The translations under genes and the position numbers were made by a program. The notes below the pieces were generated by a model that saw only the letters and a program-made list of their open reading frames with translations, was not told where the DNA came from and did no database searches. A DNA stretch of 35,952 nt from Magnetococcales bacterium DCbin2. GTDB lineage: Bacteria; Pseudomonadota; Magnetococcia; Magnetococcales; UBA8363. Positions 27,732 through 34,968 of the stretch are shown here, piece by piece (the stretch's first letter is position 1; every line of letters starts with the position of its first letter). The stretch covers positions 1-35,952 of the forward strand of contig PEAO01000023.1 of assembly GCA_002753615.1 (NCBI GenBank). Direction: 5' to 3'.

Positions 27732-28337
27732 ATGGGAAAACTGCGGCGATGGATCTGGTTCATCCTCCTCATTCTCAACGGTTGCGCCACCGTTCCGGCA
27801 AACGTCGATCAGGCCTGTGTTCTCCTGGATGGGCGTGATGATTGGTATCAAAGCCTACGCGCTTCCGAAAAAAAGTGGGGCGTTCCCATGCACGTCCAAC
27901 TGGCGATCATTCACCAGGAGTCCAAATTTCGCTCAGACGCCAAACCGCCCCGAAAAAAATGGTTTGGTTTCATTCCCGGCCCCAGACCTTCCAGTGCCTA
28001 TGGTTACGCCCAGGCCCTGGACGACACCTGGGCATGGTACAAGAAAAAAACGGGTAATTCCTGGGCCGACCGCGATGATTTTGATGATGCGGTTGATTTT
28101 ATCGGTTGGTATGTCGATATCAGCCATAAAACCCTCGGATTATCCAAATGGGACGCCAAATCACACTATCTGGCTTACCATGAGGGGCATGGTGGCTATA
28201 AAAAGAAGTCGTTTCTGAACAAACCCTGGTTAGTCCATGTCGCCGATAAAGTCGCTACCAGGGCTTCCGAATATAAAGAACAACTCAAAGAATGTAGTTC
28301 TACCTTAGATAGTAGAAAAAGTTTTTTCAGTTTCTAA
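27732..28337 (+). CDS. Lysozyme-like (transglycosylase SLT-type) lipoprotein
   Basis: This 201-residue protein has a lipoprotein signal: KLRRW, a hydrophobic core, and the lipobox LNGC with C18. Residues ~50-170 have a lysozyme-like fold pattern, VQLAIIHQESKFRSDA with the probable catalytic E63, then SSAYGYAQALDDTWAWYK, DFDDAVDFIGWYV and LAYHEGHGGY. It probably cleaves peptidoglycan glycan strands from the outer-membrane inner face. The ATG at 27732 follows GGGAG by about 10 nt; an in-frame TTG directly before it is less likely. It is 18 bp after the PilZ stop and ends the ispH run. A short inverted repeat ATCCC-AAAA-GGGAA near 28348 may help termination. Confidence 0.88.
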   Translation: MGKLRRWIWFILLILNGCATVPANVDQACVLLDGRDDWYQSLRASEKKWGVPMHVQLAIIHQESKFRSDAKPPRKKWFGFIPGPRPSSAYGYAQALDDTWAWYKKKTGNSWADRDDFDDAVDFIGWYVDISHKTLGLSKWDAKSHYLAYHEGHGGYKKKSFLNKPWLVHVADKVATRASEYKEQLKECSSTLDSRKSFFSF

Positions 28338-28411
28338 TAGAAAAAGATCCCAAAAGGGAATCGGTTTTACCGCATCGAAGAAGAATTCATGAAAGTGTGG
28401 AAGATACAATC

Positions 28412-28436
28412 GGGGGGGGGGGGGGGGGGGGGGGGG
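28412..28436. repeat. Run of 25 G between convergent genes
   Basis: Twenty-five consecutive G are followed by CGGGGCGAGG. It lies between the 3' ends of the lipoprotein gene and the coiled-coil gene, so a promoter role is unlikely. Such a run is very prone to slippage, and the exact length should not be trusted. Confidence 0.85.
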
Positions 28437-28503
28437 CGGGGCGAGGACGGGTACGCCAGTTTCGACCCCACCCGATTTTAAGTCCCCCGATTTCAGCGAC
28501 GCT

Positions 28504-28995
28504 TCAAAGCAGCTTCACCAGAGCGGCCACGGCTCCAACGGCCACGAACATCAAGCTCCCAAGCTTGATCACCATGCGTTGCTCCAGTTCCTTGATATCG
28601 CGTTTTAACTCCGACCGGACCGACTCGATCTTGACATCCAGTTCCTTGATATCGCGTTTTAACTCTGATCGGACCGACTCGATCTTGACATCCAGTTCCT
28701 TAAACCGAACTTCAACTTTCGCATCCAGTTCCTTAAACCGAACTTCAACTTTCGCGTCCAGTTCCTTGATATCCCGCTTCAACTCCGACCGGACCGACTC
28801 AATCTTGACATCCAGTTCCTTGAACCGGACTCCAACGGTGACTTCGACCTCGGCAAGATCCTTTTTGGTGGTCAACCGGTCCTCGACCAGGGCGACAAGT
28901 GCCTCGGCCTGGATGGCGGCCTGACGCTCATCAACTCCGGCATCCCGCAGTTTCTTGACGTAGGTGTAAGTGTCGAACGCAATGGCCTGACTCAT
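28504..28995 (-). CDS. DUF1640/CCDC90-like coiled-coil membrane protein with internal repeats
   Basis: This 163-residue protein has a helical head (FDTYTYVKKLRDAGVDERQAAIQAEALVALVED) typical of DUF1640-like proteins. A long coiled coil spans ~45-140, and one C-terminal transmembrane helix is at ~147-163 (GSLMFVAVGAVAALVKLL). The coiled coil is built from two repeat units, KELDVKIESVRSELKRDI (18 residues, three copies, one broken) and KELDAKVEVRF (11 residues, repeated). The DNA repeats are nearly identical, so the copy number is probably variable. Eleven- and 18-residue periods suit a nearly straight coiled coil. The ATG is preceded by GGGGAG. The protein is likely anchored in the inner membrane with a cytoplasmic coil; function is unknown. 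Confidence 0.82.
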   Translation of the reverse strand: MSQAIAFDTYTYVKKLRDAGVDERQAAIQAEALVALVEDRLTTKKDLAEVEVTVGVRFKELDVKIESVRSELKRDIKELDAKVEVRFKELDAKVEVRFKELDVKIESVRSELKRDIKELDVKIESVRSELKRDIKELEQRMVIKLGSLMFVAVGAVAALVKLL

Positions 28996-29038
28996 CGGAC
29001 TCCCCTTTCAAAAAATTCTCGTCACCGTCCTTTCTCAT

Positions 29039-29066
29039 TCTATACCTCGAAATAGAAACTTGACAG
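29039..29066 (-). promoter_or_regulatory. Candidate promoter of the coiled-coil gene
   Basis: On the minus strand, CTGTCA (29061-29066) and TATAGA (29039-29044) are spaced by 16 bp. Each matches four of six consensus positions, and TATAGAAT also offers an overlapping -10. The leader to the ATG would be about 35 nt. Confidence 0.4.
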
Positions 29067-29179
29067 CCATGCCATCACGGCTATCAGGGCAATCGCATTT
29101 AAAATCATTTGACACAAACAGAAAACTGAAGTGGACTCCACCGTCAAAACATTTTTGCATGACCTATAAGCTCTGGGAC

Positions 29180-29208
29180 TTGGTTATGATAGAAAGTTCT
29201 GGTAGAAT
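29180..29208 (+). promoter_or_regulatory. Candidate promoter of the RRM gene
   Basis: TTGGTT (29180-29185) and TAGAAT (29203-29208) are separated by exactly 17 bp; the -10 matches five of six positions. It lies about 75 bp upstream of the GTG start. That argues that the longer open frame from 29060 is not the protein start. Confidence 0.45.
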
Positions 29209-29281
29209 GTTTCTCGTGAATAGGTTTCGATATTTGGCAAATGCCTGTGGGGCCTGTTCGCACAAAAAGGGAGGGGAGAAT

Positions 29282-29578
29282 GTGGGCAAGGTTTTCGTAG
29301 GCAATCTGCCGTTTGAAGCGACTGAGGTGGATCTTCACGATTTCTTTTCCACCGACTTGGCGGTTGGCGTCGTCAAGGTGGTCCGTGACCGAGAAACCGG
29401 GCAATCCCGAGGCTTCGCTTTCGTGGATGTCGATGACCCGGAGTTGATGGTCTCGCTTTTCAATGGCCGTGACCTTAAAGGCCGGTTGCTCAAAGTTGAT
29501 CTTGCCAGAGAACGGCCAGATCGTAACCATGGGTTGAATAAAGGGGCCGGTGCCCGCCTGTTTCGACGCGCAAGATAG
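29282..29578 (+). CDS. Single RRM RNA-binding protein
   Basis: This 98-residue protein is one RNA-recognition motif with a short basic tail. RNP2 is VFVGNL (about 4-9) and RNP1 is RGFAFVDV (about 43-50); the tail RPDRNHGLNKGAGARLFRRAR is Arg/Gly-rich. Small RRM proteins of this kind occur in cyanobacteria and several proteobacteria and are often cold-induced RNA chaperones; that role is inferred. I start at the GTG at 29282-29284: GGGAGGGGAG lies just upstream and the family begins a few residues before RNP2. The open frame continues up to 29060, but that part is unlike any RRM and spans the promoter. Confidence 0.9.
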   Translation: MGKVFVGNLPFEATEVDLHDFFSTDLAVGVVKVVRDRETGQSRGFAFVDVDDPELMVSLFNGRDLKGRLLKVDLARERPDRNHGLNKGAGARLFRRAR

Positions 29579-29713
29579 CTCCCAATACCGTCAGCCCTGT
29601 TCGAGTTTTAGTGAAGACCGACCGATACCGTTCCATTTTATTGCATTGCGCCAAACGGTCTTGGCGTTTGGGGGGAGGACAATAAAGCGACCCGATTTCT
29701 CAGGTAACTTTTT

Positions 29714-30643
29714 ATGCACTCCAGTAAAACCACTCTCCATAAGGTCGATTTAAACCTTCTGGTGGCCTTTGATGTACTCATGACCGAGCGGAGCGTGACC
29801 CATTCAGGTCGTGTGCTGGGTATCACCCAAGCAGCCATGAGCAATACCCTGAAACGGTTGCGGCTGACGTTTAATGATCCGCTTTTCGTGAAACAGGGAC
29901 ACGTCATGGCCCCAACGGCCAAGGCCCTTAAATTGGCTGTGACTGTCCGTAAAGCACTCGCCCATACACAGTCACTGCTGAGCCGCGAACAGTTCCATCC
30001 GGCAACCACCCGTCGTCAGTTTCGCATCGCTATTTCCGAATGCGTTGCCTCGGTCATCGTCCCACCATTGGTAGATACCCTGCGGAAAATAGCCCCACAA
30101 CTGACCTTGGATGTTCTGGCACCCGGGGAAGAGGGTCAAACCAAAACCCTGGAACGCGGAGATGCCGATCTGCTCATTACATGGTTTCCATGGGTTACTT
30201 CGGGAAAATTGCACCTTCACCGTCTGTACGAGATGAATTGCGTATGCCTCGCATCACCCAATAATGCCTATATCGGGGAAAAATTAACCCTGGAAAATTT
30301 CATCGCCGCCGATCATATCCAATTCCTCCCACGAGGAATCAACAGTACCCCAGTGGACGAAGCTTTGCTGCAATTGGGTTACACGCGGAAAATCATGGGT
30401 CGTTTCAGCAATTCCAATCTTGTCGCTACCATGGTTTCAACCAGCGATCTGCTCACGGTACTCCCAGATCGATACGCCCATTTCCTGGCTGAACAAATGA
30501 ACCTGAAAGTTCATCCGCTCCCTTTTGAAGTCACGCCGATGCGGATGGCCATGGCTTGGCATGCCCGTAATCACGAAAGTGAACCCGATCAATGGCTGAG
30601 AAAAGTGATCATCGAATTGAACCCTGAAAACCCAATCCATTGA
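29714..30643 (+). CDS. LysR-family transcriptional regulator (first of two paralogues)
   Basis: This 309-residue regulator has an N-terminal winged helix-turn-helix (VDLNLLVAFDVLMTERSVTHSGRVLGITQAAMSNTLKRLRLTFNDPLFVKQG) and a periplasmic-binding-like effector domain from ~90. The head with two conserved stretches, AAMSNTLKRLR and DPLFVK, is of the NodD/LinR-like subgroup. LysR proteins bind as tetramers upstream of target operons, usually divergent ones; here no divergent gene is present. The second copy at 31022 is clearly homologous through both domains and in tandem. No strong Shine-Dalgarno precedes this ATG (AGGTAACTTTTT). Confidence 0.93.
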   Translation: MHSSKTTLHKVDLNLLVAFDVLMTERSVTHSGRVLGITQAAMSNTLKRLRLTFNDPLFVKQGHVMAPTAKALKLAVTVRKALAHTQSLLSREQFHPATTRRQFRIAISECVASVIVPPLVDTLRKIAPQLTLDVLAPGEEGQTKTLERGDADLLITWFPWVTSGKLHLHRLYEMNCVCLASPNNAYIGEKLTLENFIAADHIQFLPRGINSTPVDEALLQLGYTRKIMGRFSNSNLVATMVSTSDLLTVLPDRYAHFLAEQMNLKVHPLPFEVTPMRMAMAWHARNHESEPDQWLRKVIIELNPENPIH

Positions 30644-30686
30644 ATGCCCTGGTTGCACACAAAAGGCCGAAGCGGGGAAAATCTGA

Positions 30687-30734
30687 ACAACCCCGTGTCG
30701 CAAAAACACCCGCGCCGATGTTCACACGGGGTTG
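30687..30734. terminator. Inverted repeat downstream of first LysR gene
   Basis: CAACCCCGTGT (30687-30697) and ACACGGGGTTG (30724-30734) form a perfect 11-bp stem with a 26-nt loop, 44 bp after the LysR stop. There is no T-run, so intrinsic termination is uncertain; an operator for either LysR is an alternative. Confidence 0.4.
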
Positions 30735-30773
30735 GGCCGACAGGAAACAAGGGGTTGGGCCGACAGGAAACAA
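30728..30773. repeat. Perfect 23-bp tandem duplication
   Basis: A 23-bp unit beginning GGGGTTGGGCCGAC occurs twice back to back (30728-30750, 30751-30773). The first copy overlaps the right arm of the inverted repeat. A run of 9 G follows at 30781-30789. Confidence 0.9.
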
Positions 30774-31021
30774 GCTCAGAGGGGGGGGGAGGCCTGCATC
30801 CCGTCGACCCGTTGGTGAAAGGCGAAGCCCCTCACCAAGACGTTCTGCTTCAACATAGCCGACATGCCGAAACAGATTTGAACACTATCGAAGACCTACG
30901 GTACAGGAGCAATCATAAGCGGTCTGCTCCATCACCGAAAGGAGGGGCAATAATACCCCATACCAATATCCATTGCAAATTTTTTATATGAATTGTAGTT
31001 ATTTTTTACTAGGAGGCTCGA

Positions 31022-31948
31022 ATGGGAAATGAACTGCAAAACTTTGATTTAAATTTGTTGTTGGCTTTTGAAACACTATTCATTGAACGTGGGGTGACCA
31101 GGGCGGGTAATATCTTGGGGATAACTCAGGCTGCCATGAGTAACACCCTCAGACGCCTTCGGACTGTTTTCAACGATCCGTTGTTCGTCAAAGATGGACA
31201 TCGGATGGAACCGACCGCCTTGGCTTTGGAGTTATCAGGCCCTATCAGTGCCGCCCTTTGGGAGATGAGACAAATTTTGGAGAGTGAAGATTTTGATCCA
31301 GAAACTTCCTCGACGGTATTTCGTCTCGGCGTTGTCGATTATTCATCCGCCATATTGATCCCTCCGTTGCTTGAACGCTTGCGCAACCAATCCCCAAACA
31401 TTTCCATTGAACTGGTGGATATTGGAGGGGAAGATGAGGAGCGATTTTTGGAATCGGGCGAGGTGGATTTGATATTCAGCCGCTTTCAGGGAATCGCCAT
31501 GCATAAAGATTCCCTGAAACGATTATTTGAAATGCGTTACATCTGCATCCATCGACCCGATCACCCTTTGGTTTCGGACGGAAAAATCACATTGGAGGCG
31601 TTTTTACAGGCGGGACATGTCCACTATTATCCCAAGGGGATGATCACCACGGTCGTGGATGAGGCGTTGGGACAATTGGGAAAATCCAGACGTATCGAAG
31701 CCCGTCTGTTTTCCCTGAGTCTTCTCCCTTTTATTGTTCAAGGATCGGACCTGCTGGCGATTGTTCCAGATGGCGTTGCCCGCGTCATCGCCCCTCCCAT
31801 GAATTTATCCATGGTACCCGTACCCCTGCCAACACCCCCCTTGCGTATGGCGGTCGCTTGGCATCCACGGACCGAAAACAGTGTGCAACATATTTGGCTG
31901 CGTGAACAGGTATTGATCGTCTTGGAAAACCAGAGGTTGGAACGATGA
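31022..31948 (+). CDS. LysR-family transcriptional regulator (second paralogue)
   Basis: This is a 308-residue regulator. The DNA-binding head FDLNLLLAFETLFIERGVTRAGNILGITQAAMSNTLRRLRTVFNDPLFVKDG aligns without gaps to the first LysR at 29714. The effector domain also aligns, including the end PLRMAVAWHPR (PMRMAMAWHAR in the first). The ATG has an excellent AGGAGG 5 nt upstream, unlike its paralogue, so it is probably translated more strongly. A small gene follows at 32048. The effector and targets are unknown; tandem duplication is the likely origin. Confidence 0.93.
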   Translation: MGNELQNFDLNLLLAFETLFIERGVTRAGNILGITQAAMSNTLRRLRTVFNDPLFVKDGHRMEPTALALELSGPISAALWEMRQILESEDFDPETSSTVFRLGVVDYSSAILIPPLLERLRNQSPNISIELVDIGGEDEERFLESGEVDLIFSRFQGIAMHKDSLKRLFEMRYICIHRPDHPLVSDGKITLEAFLQAGHVHYYPKGMITTVVDEALGQLGKSRRIEARLFSLSLLPFIVQGSDLLAIVPDGVARVIAPPMNLSMVPVPLPTPPLRMAVAWHPRTENSVQHIWLREQVLIVLENQRLER

Positions 31949-32047
31949 TTCTCATATGGCTGAAATCATTCATGTTGCAACTAAAAATAGACAAAGGTAT
32001 TGTACCAACCCGAGGGGCATCCGAAACCATATGAGAAGGGAAGTACG

Positions 32048-32299
32048 ATGCGGATGCATACGAAACAAAAGTGTCCTGAAATTTTCAACAGTGAGGTGAT
32101 GCCAGCGGATCCTTGGGCACCGGAACATCTGCCACCGCTTGAGTTGGCGCAAGTCGTCGAGGATTGTTTGTTTGCCTATGTAAACGCCCAAAGCCAACAC
32201 GCACGGGATATGATGTGGCCGATGGTGGCGGAAACAGTCGAAGCTCTCATTGCAGAATCCAGGCGCAGATTCGCTTGTGAACACACAGTGAAAGATTAA
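32048..32299 (+). CDS. Small hypothetical protein
   Basis: This 83-residue protein starts at the ATG at 32048, with GAAGGGAAG about 7 nt upstream; a longer frame from 32000 lacks a ribosome site. The centre and C-terminus (LELAQVVEDCLFAYVNAQSQHARDMMWPMVAETVEALIAESRRRF) are predicted helical and amphipathic, with no membrane segment and two or three cysteines. I do not recognise a family. It is 99 bp downstream of the second LysR and could be co-transcribed. Confidence 0.5.
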   Translation: MRMHTKQKCPEIFNSEVMPADPWAPEHLPPLELAQVVEDCLFAYVNAQSQHARDMMWPMVAETVEALIAESRRRFACEHTVKD

Positions 32300-32333
32300 C
32301 AAAATTCAACCCGATTTTGTCAACGCAATTGGT

Positions 32334-32358
32334 CCGGGAAGGGGAAATCCCTTCCCGG
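32334..32358. terminator. Bidirectional hairpin between convergent genes
   Basis: CCGGGAAGGG (32334-32343) and CCCTTCCCGG (32349-32358) form a perfect 10-bp stem with a GAAAT loop. It lies between the convergent small gene and the GNAT toxin gene. A T-run is absent, so it may act with Rho or simply protect 3' ends. Confidence 0.6.
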
Positions 32359-32431
32359 CAAAGTTGGGAGCGGTGCCTCAACGTATGCTGAATAAAAAAT
32401 TGTCTTGACGACGGGGAGTACCGCAGAACAA

Positions 32432-32947
32432 CTATGGCCTGAAAAACGTCCGAATAGCGTCGATGGAAAGCACCAACCGCATCGGATTGGAAGTGAGCGG
32501 GATAAAAGCATGGTATTGATAAAAAGATATCGCTTCTTGATCCTTGGCATCGACAATCATGGCCTTGATAGCGAGCGTTTTAGACACGTCCAGAAGGTTT
32601 CTCCAAGCGTGTGCCAGCAACATCCTTCCGAGACCTTTTTTGTGAAAAGAGATGTCCACGGCCAAGCGTGCCAAGAGAACGCAAGGTACCGGGTAACGAG
32701 GCAATCCTTTGATCATCGGAGCCGATAGTTCCGAAACAGCGATTGAAGCCGAGGTGAGTCCATAATATCCAACGATCCGGCTCGGGTCGCCATCGGCTAT
32801 CGCCACAAAGACACGGGTAATGTCTTTTTGATGATGGTCGTAAGCTTGTTTCTTTAAATAGTCATTCAGACGTGGCCTCCCGCAGTCAAAATCGGCCCGA
32901 CGGTGTCCCTTGGTGATCAACTCGATGGTCTTGATACCCGAAATCAC
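32432..32947 (-). CDS. GNAT acetyltransferase toxin (TacT/AtaT-like)
   Basis: This 171-residue GNAT protein has the features of type II toxins that acetylate aminoacyl-tRNA. These are an N-terminal FDCGRPRLNDYLKKQAYDHHQKDITRVFVA, the strand VGYYGLTSASI, the acetyl-CoA loop HKKGLGRML (102-110), and a late tyrosine (SFYQYHAF, Y143) in the catalytic position. Its ATG overlaps the antitoxin stop by 4 bp. In TacAT systems the toxin blocks the amine of charged tRNA and halts translation. The specific tRNA cannot be told from the sequence. Confidence 0.9.
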   Translation of the reverse strand: MISGIKTIELITKGHRRADFDCGRPRLNDYLKKQAYDHHQKDITRVFVAIADGDPSRIVGYYGLTSASIAVSELSAPMIKGLPRYPVPCVLLARLAVDISFHKKGLGRMLLAHAWRNLLDVSKTLAIKAMIVDAKDQEAISFYQYHAFIPLTSNPMRLVLSIDAIRTFFRP

Positions 32948-33219
32948 AGACCACTATCCCGCAAAGCCTGAACAGCACGTTGAGCAGCGGGGGTCGGAGA
33001 ATGAGACTCGTTGAGAATACCCATAAAGGTAGTCCACTCTTTTTGTGAAAGTATTATAGACTCATGCATTTTGATCACCTCTTGTGCCTTCTCCAAAATA
33101 CTGGAGCGAATAAAGGCAGCGGTTCCGAGACCCATGATGGAGGCCGCCGTTTCAACGATTGTTTTCATCTCTTCTGGCATACGCACATCAAATCTGGCAG
33201 TGGCGTTCATGGTTGTCAT
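32944..33219 (-). CDS. DUF1778 ribbon-helix-helix antitoxin (TacA-like)
   Basis: This 91-residue antitoxin has an N-terminal ribbon-helix-helix (TARFDVRMPEEMKTIVETAASIMGLGTAAFIRSSILEKAQEVI) and a C-terminal tail that should wrap the toxin (WTTFMGILNESHSPTPAAQRAVQALRDSGL). I start at the ATG at 33217-33219: GGAG lies 8 nt upstream and the RHH strand begins a few residues later. A longer frame to 33261 runs through the operator-like repeat. The antitoxin precedes the toxin and probably represses the operon with it. Confidence 0.9.
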   Translation of the reverse strand: MTTMNATARFDVRMPEEMKTIVETAASIMGLGTAAFIRSSILEKAQEVIKMHESIILSQKEWTTFMGILNESHSPTPAAQRAVQALRDSGL

Positions 33220-33242
33220 AGGTGATGCTCCACATCTTGTGT

Positions 33243-33257
33243 ACGGTGAAATACCGT
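33243..33257. promoter_or_regulatory. Candidate operator of the toxin-antitoxin operon
   Basis: ACGGT-GAAAT-ACCGT is a perfect 5-bp inverted repeat with a 5-bp spacer, 24-38 bp upstream of the antitoxin ATG. RHH antitoxins bind short palindromes at this position, so autoregulation is plausible. Confidence 0.45.
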
Positions 33258-33333
33258 GCATATAGTTTCAAGGTATCATCATCCGTGGGAAAATCCAAGG
33301 AATAGATTCTCAGGACGCTCATGGACATCATTT

Positions 33334-34968
33334 TCAGACCGTGTGTTCACTCGGTATACCCTGTTCCAATAACCATTGCGTCAAAAACAAACGCGCCTCC
33401 GCTTCCCGGGTGATCGCGTGTAAGACACCGTGGGGACTCACCGCCGTTTGCATGATCTGACGATGGCGTTCGGGATCATACGCCCGATAGGCTCCGATCA
33501 AAGCCAAATCAAAATTCTGTAATGCCCGAATCAAAGGATCTTTGTGCAACCGGGAGAAAACCCGCATCCCCTCTTCAAAATAATTACCCATCCACAGGTG
33601 AATCGCACCAAACACGGTGACGTGACCATTGCGCCACACCATGGGATCCCAATCAAAAGGGTCCATACGCGGGGGATGACCCGCTAACCACTCCTGCAAC
33701 ACAAGTTTTTCGTGGACATACTCAGACCGATCCAAAGTTTCGGCACGCCCTTGCGGCTCGATGCAAGAACTCACAAAATGGACCATCGTCGCAGAAGAAC
33801 CTGGACCCACCAGGGCAATCATCGCCTCACAAATGACCCCATGGCGACTGCTAGGCTGGGAAGGATGCTCCTTGGGACGCGGCGAGGTGTGCCATTGGAT
33901 CCCATCGACGTTCCAATTCCGAGATTTTAATTCCGCCAGCAAACGGCCCATGACCCCCTTTTGAAAAAGTTGGGTGGAAAAATTAAGGCTGTTTTGTTTA
34001 TGGACCAACGCAACCTGACACTGGTTGCTACCCGCCCCGGCAATGATCAACCGCGCACAATGGGCCACCGGAATCCGTTCGGCCAACGCCCCATGACGAT
34101 TGGCCAGGATTTCCTGGTGATATTCGTCACAACTGATTTGAACAACCACCCTGGCCCCGGCAAACGAAGAGGGTCTCTGCCCCAAAGCATGGTGCAGCCG
34201 GGCAAACAACAAATCCGCTTCCTCCTGGGACCGAGCCAGTTGACCATTCAAAAGAATGGCAAACGTTTCCACCCGATCCATGGTGGCGATGGCATCATAA
34301 AAAAGATCCAAATCTTTCGTCAGATCGCCGCCGGTAAATAGCAGATTGGTGGTCTGGTGGTTGATGGTTTTAAATAACGGCTTAAAATCGGGAAGATTCT
34401 TCAAGGGGGGACGCCAGATAAACATGCAATGGCGGCAGGATTGTGGACAAGCCATCCGAGGAATAAACGCCATCTTCTCCCAAGAAAGAACAGGGGCATC
34501 CCTCTCTTCCAGCGCATCCACCAACGCCATCCGCCTGCGATCCTGCGGCCCGCCAAGTTCCTCCATCACCTTTTTTTCCACCCTGCCCCCATGGCGCACC
34601 GCATCCCTGGTGGTCGTCGCAAACAACCCCAACCCCTGCCATGCCGAGGCAATATCCCTGACAGTACGCCCCCCATCGGCCAACCGATGCCCAATCTGAT
34701 CGATCCAATCGGCATCGCTCACGTCAAAAGCCCGATCCATAAGTACCGACGAGGCCCACGCCGGATAACCCGACGATGCCAGCACCGCCGCCACCTGGGT
34801 TCGATAGTTCGGATGAACCTCCCGCACCAACCAATGGCGGGCAAACAAAAACGCCAACACCATTTCATCCTGACCCGAATGCTCAAAACGAAAACGCCGC
34901 AGTGCCTCCACCAGACGACGCTGATGCCATTGAACATAGTGGATCAACAAATCCTGGGAAGGGGTCAT
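33334..34968 (-). CDS. Radical SAM protein of unknown function
   Basis: This 544-residue protein has the radical SAM cluster motif C174-PQS-C178-RH-C181 inside FIPRMACPQSCRHCMFIW. It is followed by a glycine motif-like LLFTGGDLTKDLDLF about 25 residues later, consistent with SAM binding. An unusual N-terminal ~165-residue helical region precedes the core, and a ~180-residue C-terminal region follows; I see no SPASM or other extra Cys-rich cluster. The start is the ATG at 34966-34968, which overlaps the glycosyltransferase stop by 4 bp. The frame stays open to 35199, but that part lies inside the transferase gene. The pair is probably one pathway. A small modified metabolite or lipid is possible; the substrate is unknown. 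Confidence 0.8.
   Translation of the reverse strand: MTPSQDLLIHYVQWHQRRLVEALRRFRFEHSGQDEMVLAFLFARHWLVREVHPNYRTQVAAVLASSGYPAWASSVLMDRAFDVSDADWIDQIGHRLADGGRTVRDIASAWQGLGLFATTTRDAVRHGGRVEKKVMEELGGPQDRRRMALVDALEERDAPVLSWEKMAFIPRMACPQSCRHCMFIWRPPLKNLPDFKPLFKTINHQTTNLLFTGGDLTKDLDLFYDAIATMDRVETFAILLNGQLARSQEEADLLFARLHHALGQRPSSFAGARVVVQISCDEYHQEILANRHGALAERIPVAHCARLIIAGAGSNQCQVALVHKQNSLNFSTQLFQKGVMGRLLAELKSRNWNVDGIQWHTSPRPKEHPSQPSSRHGVICEAMIALVGPGSSATMVHFVSSCIEPQGRAETLDRSEYVHEKLVLQEWLAGHPPRMDPFDWDPMVWRNGHVTVFGAIHLWMGNYFEEGMRVFSRLHKDPLIRALQNFDLALIGAYRAYDPERHRQIMQTAVSPHGVLHAITREAEARLFLTQWLLEQGIPSEHTV

Larger units (their letters stand above)
30644..31021. other. 378-bp intergenic region between LysR paralogues
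   Basis: Besides the inverted repeat and the tandem duplication, the right part turns AT-rich near 30970-31005 (TTGCAA then TTTTTTATATG), a possible promoter for the second LysR gene. No gene is supported: the short open frames are not protein-like. Confidence 0.5.

Noticed and set aside
28397-28924. Plus-strand 175-residue frame over the coiled-coil repeats
   Set aside because: Ser/Arg/Thr-rich product of reading the repeat DNA backwards, and it begins in the poly-G tract.
29060-29281. N-terminal extension of the RRM protein
   Set aside because: It spans a good promoter and is unlike the RRM family. The GTG at 29282 has a strong ribosome site.
30728-30773. Possible CRISPR-like direct repeat
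   Set aside because: The two 23-bp units are directly adjacent with no spacer, and there are no cas genes.
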